Assembly (NCBI GenBank): GCA_965153455.1
Contig: OZ234493.1
Span: 13,568,213 to 13,632,212 of the forward strand
Length of the DNA stretch: 64,000 bases
Source: Sphagnum compactum
Taxonomy: Eukaryota; Bryophyta; Sphagnopsida; Sphagnales
Reading direction: 5' to 3'
Position 1 is the stretch's first letter, and each line of letters begins with the position of its first letter. A program made the translations under genes and the position numbers. The notes below the pieces were generated by a model. That model was not told where the DNA came from and did not search any database. It was given only the letters and a program-made list of their open reading frames with translations. Shown here one piece after another: positions 60,813 through 64,000 of this stretch.

Positions 60813-62264
60813 AGGGAAAGCTTGAAAAACAACCATCCCAAACACAAGGAACACATCCCTAAAACCATCTTCTTCCTTGGATAATTTCATCCAAGCAAGC
60901 CATCCAAAAAAAAATGTTGGGAAAAAAAATTACACCCAAAATCTTGGATTCATCGACTTGATTATTAACCATTGCATCAAAAATTGTAGCTTACAAAATT
61001 GGGATATCATTGATAGTAAGACGTTTGTCATAACTTGAGTAAAGTTAATTTTTTTTAAAAAATATTATTGGGTTGGGCCCTTGTCTTGCAAGTGCGACCA
61101 CATTTAATTTGTCGTTCTTATTGAATGTGTTTGCTTTCATATTGATCCTCATGGCATTATTATTTATCCCAACATAAATTCTTAGTGTTGCTTGAATACA
61201 AGTGTGGCTTGTGCAAATAGCATGTGTGTGAACATGGTGTTGCGGATAGAACTCAATTGTAAAAATATTATTTAAAAATTTAAATTGATATTTAGTTATG
61301 AAAATTACTCAATATTCAATACCTCACCCATATTAGGTCTAAAAAAATTAATGAAATCCACTTTAAGAAATGGCATTTATTAAAAGCTTTTCAACGTACA
61401 AAGAACTAGCCTCAATTTTTCATAAAGTATTTAGATTTTTTATTTTGTTAAATTTTCTTTGATAAAGTTATTCAATATTCAATAACTATCACATGGTAGG
61501 TCTAAACATTACCAAATCACCTTAGTGCAACTTTAGTCATCAAAGGCTTACCAACAATACCAAGAGCACAATACAAGGATCATTCCATAGTCTCTCCCTC
61601 CCTTTTTACTTACATACAAATCGAGCCAACAAAATCAGACAAACCAAAAAGAGATCAAAAGAAAAAAAGACCTTTCCCAAAGGAAAACTAGTAAAAAGAA
61701 AAAAGAAACAAAACAATTGCATTGGTGACATTGCATTTGAGTTGACAAAAGAGCAATCATAGTAATAATAATATAATAATAATAATAGAGCAAATGGGTA
61801 CATCTATTTTGGCTAAAGTGGATGGTGCAAACATAAGCTTATATATTTTATAGCATGAAGTGATGATGATTCTCATTAGCCCAAGTTTTTTGTCAACTTT
61901 AATTATTGTATATATATATATATAAAGAGGCTTTTTCTCTCCCTACACTTTGCCCTAGAATTGGGGTTATATTGTCTCACTAAATTTGACTAGATTCCAA
62001 GACTTTATTAGAGTTTGGAACATTGAACCAACCCAATGAAGGCATATTCTATTCAATAATTTTCACTTTTGCAAAGGCAAAATTCTACACCCTCAAATCA
62101 AATGAAAGGCTCTTTTTTGTTGTTCTAGAAGAACTTGCTTAACTCGAGTCACATGAGAGAGTGTTTTGTGTTTCCTAGTTCTTGATTTTGAAAGGGAACC
62201 TTAATAACGGTTATTATTATCCCCTTTCATCCAAACCAAAGGATATTTGGATGGACGGTCACCC
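60813..62264. other. AT-rich intergenic DNA, no gene
   Basis: Contains (TAA)n near 61760-61785 and (TA)n near 61911-61922. Open frames are short and low complexity. Confidence 0.55.
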
Positions 62265-62395
62265 CCTGTCCCCTCTTTCAGTGGTATCCGCAAAGTAAAG
62301 ACATTTTAATAAATCTCAGTATGAAATGCTGAAACTCGGTATGAAATGCTGATACTCAGCATTCAATGGATAAGGTTCGAGACTAATTATAGTAG
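62265..62395. repeat. Second copy of the dispersed repeat seen at 36570-36680
   Basis: Shares TCTTTCAG-GGTATCC-AAAGTAA, GAAATGCTGA (here repeated, with TATGAAATGCTGA twice), CAGCAT and AAGGTTCGAGACTAATTATAGTA with the earlier copy, in the same orientation. Confidence 0.75.
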
Positions 62396-62843
62396 GAGGA
62401 GTGAAAATATATGTAGCAGCAATGGAGGCGCTCGGGAAAAAAAGGAAAGACAGGATGAAACTCAGTTTACCACCAAAATTGACGGTTTTCTTTCTGAGTT
62501 TCATCCCCCGTTGAAGGCTAATGTACTTTTTTGCAGGTTCGTTTTGAATCTCACCCTGTGTATGACCAAACTCAGGGTGGGTTCTGGTGCTGTGTTTTTC
62601 TTACTTACGGATAACTCTAATGATAGGAAGTTCAATTTGGGTGTGTATTTTTTTATTTCCCCAATTTTGAGATGTGGACAAACTTAGTGGCTATAATCTG
62701 TACAATAAATTTAGCCAAATTTGGCTATCAACTAGATATGAAAGTTAAAAACGTCAAATATCCGTCAATATTTTGGCTATCCACTAGAAAGAGAAAGAGA
62801 AAAGCCAACAACTCTTGATTTTGCACAACAACTTGGGGTTCAA

Positions 62844-62925
62844 TGTTTTTGTGCAATTTGTGATCTCGGTGGTTGCACTAGGGTTTTTGTGCAATTTGTG
62901 CTTTTGGTGGTTGCACTAGGGTTTC
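62844..62925. repeat. Two ~41-bp tandem repeats
   Basis: GTTTTTGTGCAATTTGTG, then GGTGGTTGCACTAGGG, occurs twice head to tail. Confidence 0.85.
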
Positions 62926-63115
62926 GGGCACCTTTGGCCTTCCTCTCTCCCCAAGGCTCGGGGTGCCATAGATGGCAAATGTGCATTGGACAGCCCATCA
63001 TCCTACATTCATGTTATATACATCACGGTTGGATGAACCTGTACAATGGATGATGATGAATACCCATATCTTAATGCCATAGTTATTGGTGGTGTCAAGT
63101 GCCAAACCAGTGCTT

Positions 63116-63555
63116 GCCGGTTATCTCGTTCCTCTCATAACCGGGGCTAGGTCGGTTGTAAAAAAAATAAGTTTGCAAATTTGGACCCGTTGGTTATCAA
63201 TTTCAGTGTCAAAGTAACATCCATTGGTTGTCAACTTACTTGATTTTTAAAAAAATAATAGTCGCCGGTTATGCATAGTAAGGGTCGGTTCTCAAATACC
63301 CGCCTTGAGAATTGTCGGCTATATTATTATTACCTAGTAAGGGTAGGTTATAGGGTTTTTTTTATAAAAAATTAATATTTAATATTTATTCAGCTTTTAT
63401 GTTTTTCCATCATAAACATGTTTCGGGTTTTAAGATGGATAAAAATTACTTGGGATGAATTTCCAATCATTCGAGTCGGTTATTAAAATTTGAAAAAATT
63501 CGATACTTCTTGACTCAGGTTATCTACTGGGTTTCAAAAAAGATAGATAACCGGC
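63116..63555. mobile_element. Possible MITE-like element with 11-bp terminal inverted repeats
   Basis: GCCGGTTATCT at 63116-63126 is exactly inverted at 63545-63555 (AGATAACCGGC). Several internal CCGGTTAT/ATAACCGG or CGGTT copies occur (about 63137, 63263, 63288, 63474). No ORF is present. No target-site duplication is evident, although GGTGTCAA occurs on both sides (63091 and about 63563). Confidence 0.45.
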
Positions 63556-64000
63556 CAACATTGGTGTCAACGATTTGCACTCTCAATGAATTTGTCCATT
63601 GTTATTTCTTTCAACAAATTCTATTGGTTTTTTTTTTAACCCATAAAAATTGGGAAGATGTTGGAATCTTTAAATTTTTAGTGTAAAAATTTTGATTAAT
63701 TTTTCTAAATTTTTGAAAAAAATAGCCAAATTTTTTGTATCACAAAATTGAATAAAAATAACTTGTCGATCGATGACCCCTCAAATAATATAGAAGTTAT
63801 AGGGGCCCTTTTAGTAAATAGATTATTTCTGAAATACCCACATTTGGCCATCCAAGATGTGTCCAAAAAATCCCAATTATAGTTTAGAAAATATTAATTT
63901 TTGGGAGATCCAATGGTTGTGTGTGTTATGATCTAATGGACATAATTGAGTAAGTATACAACTTGTCACTTGGGGTTGGATGCTTGACCTTCCCATGTGA
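63556..64000. other. AT-rich DNA, no gene
   Basis: Only short open frames and A/T runs are present. Nothing recognisable. Confidence 0.55.

Noticed and set aside
62368-62385. GGTTCGAGACT resembling a tRNA/SINE B box
   Set aside because: No matching A box or cloverleaf could be built around it, and the other copy (near 36650) reads GGTTCAAGACT.
1-64000. CRISPR arrays, operons, bacterial promoters, Shine-Dalgarno sites
   Set aside because: Split genes and plant protein families show this is plant nuclear DNA, and no regularly spaced short repeats of CRISPR type are present.

Overview
This is a stretch of plant nuclear DNA. It has split genes with GT..AG introns, AT-rich intergenic DNA full of simple repeats, and plant-only proteins (CHUP1, a plant U-box/ARM ubiquitin ligase, a Tubby-like F-box protein). 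The sequence does not fix the species. The mixture of long AT-rich intergenic tracts and divergent paralogues would fit a seed-free land plant (moss, lycophyte or fern), but that is a weak inference.

Layout. 1-4.6 kb: repeats, including a GC-rich retrotransposon-like block at 1.6-2.6 kb. 4.6-5.9 kb (+): a single-exon, divergent Tubby-like F-box gene. 6-11 kb: AT-rich, no genes. 11.7-18.0 kb (+): a complete nine-exon CHUP1-like gene whose leader and first codons sit in a perfect 449-bp triplication. 19.9-21.3 kb (-): an intronless WDR13-like WD40 gene. 25.2-32.7 kb (-): a complete 18-exon katanin p80 (KTN80) gene. 33.7-37.5 kb: AT-rich. 37.6-38.5 kb (-): a divergent three-exon SmD3-like gene. 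39-42.3 kb (-): a multi-exon coiled-coil gene that I cannot name. 44.2-45.6 kb (-): lone exons of an adenylate kinase and of an ABC1-family kinase, both truncated. 47.4-51.1 kb (-): a complete six-exon PUB45/PUB6/PUB7-type U-box gene. 53.2-64 kb: tandem and inverted repeats in AT-rich DNA, no recognisable gene.

Plant genes are not in operons, so shared function cannot be read from neighbourhood. Still, CHUP1 (actin at the chloroplast) and KTN80 (microtubule severing) are both cytoskeletal, while the TLP and the U-box protein are both ubiquitin-system proteins. All intron/exon models were made by hand from splice consensus, reading phase and remembered family sequence. They have not been tested against transcripts. 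The most notable points are the CHUP1 leader triplication with two decoy start codons, a 60-bp duplication that copies a splice acceptor in KTN80, the divergent SmD3 gene, the adjoining orphan ABC1K and adenylate-kinase exons, and a repeat shared by introns or leaders of KTN80 and the U-box gene.
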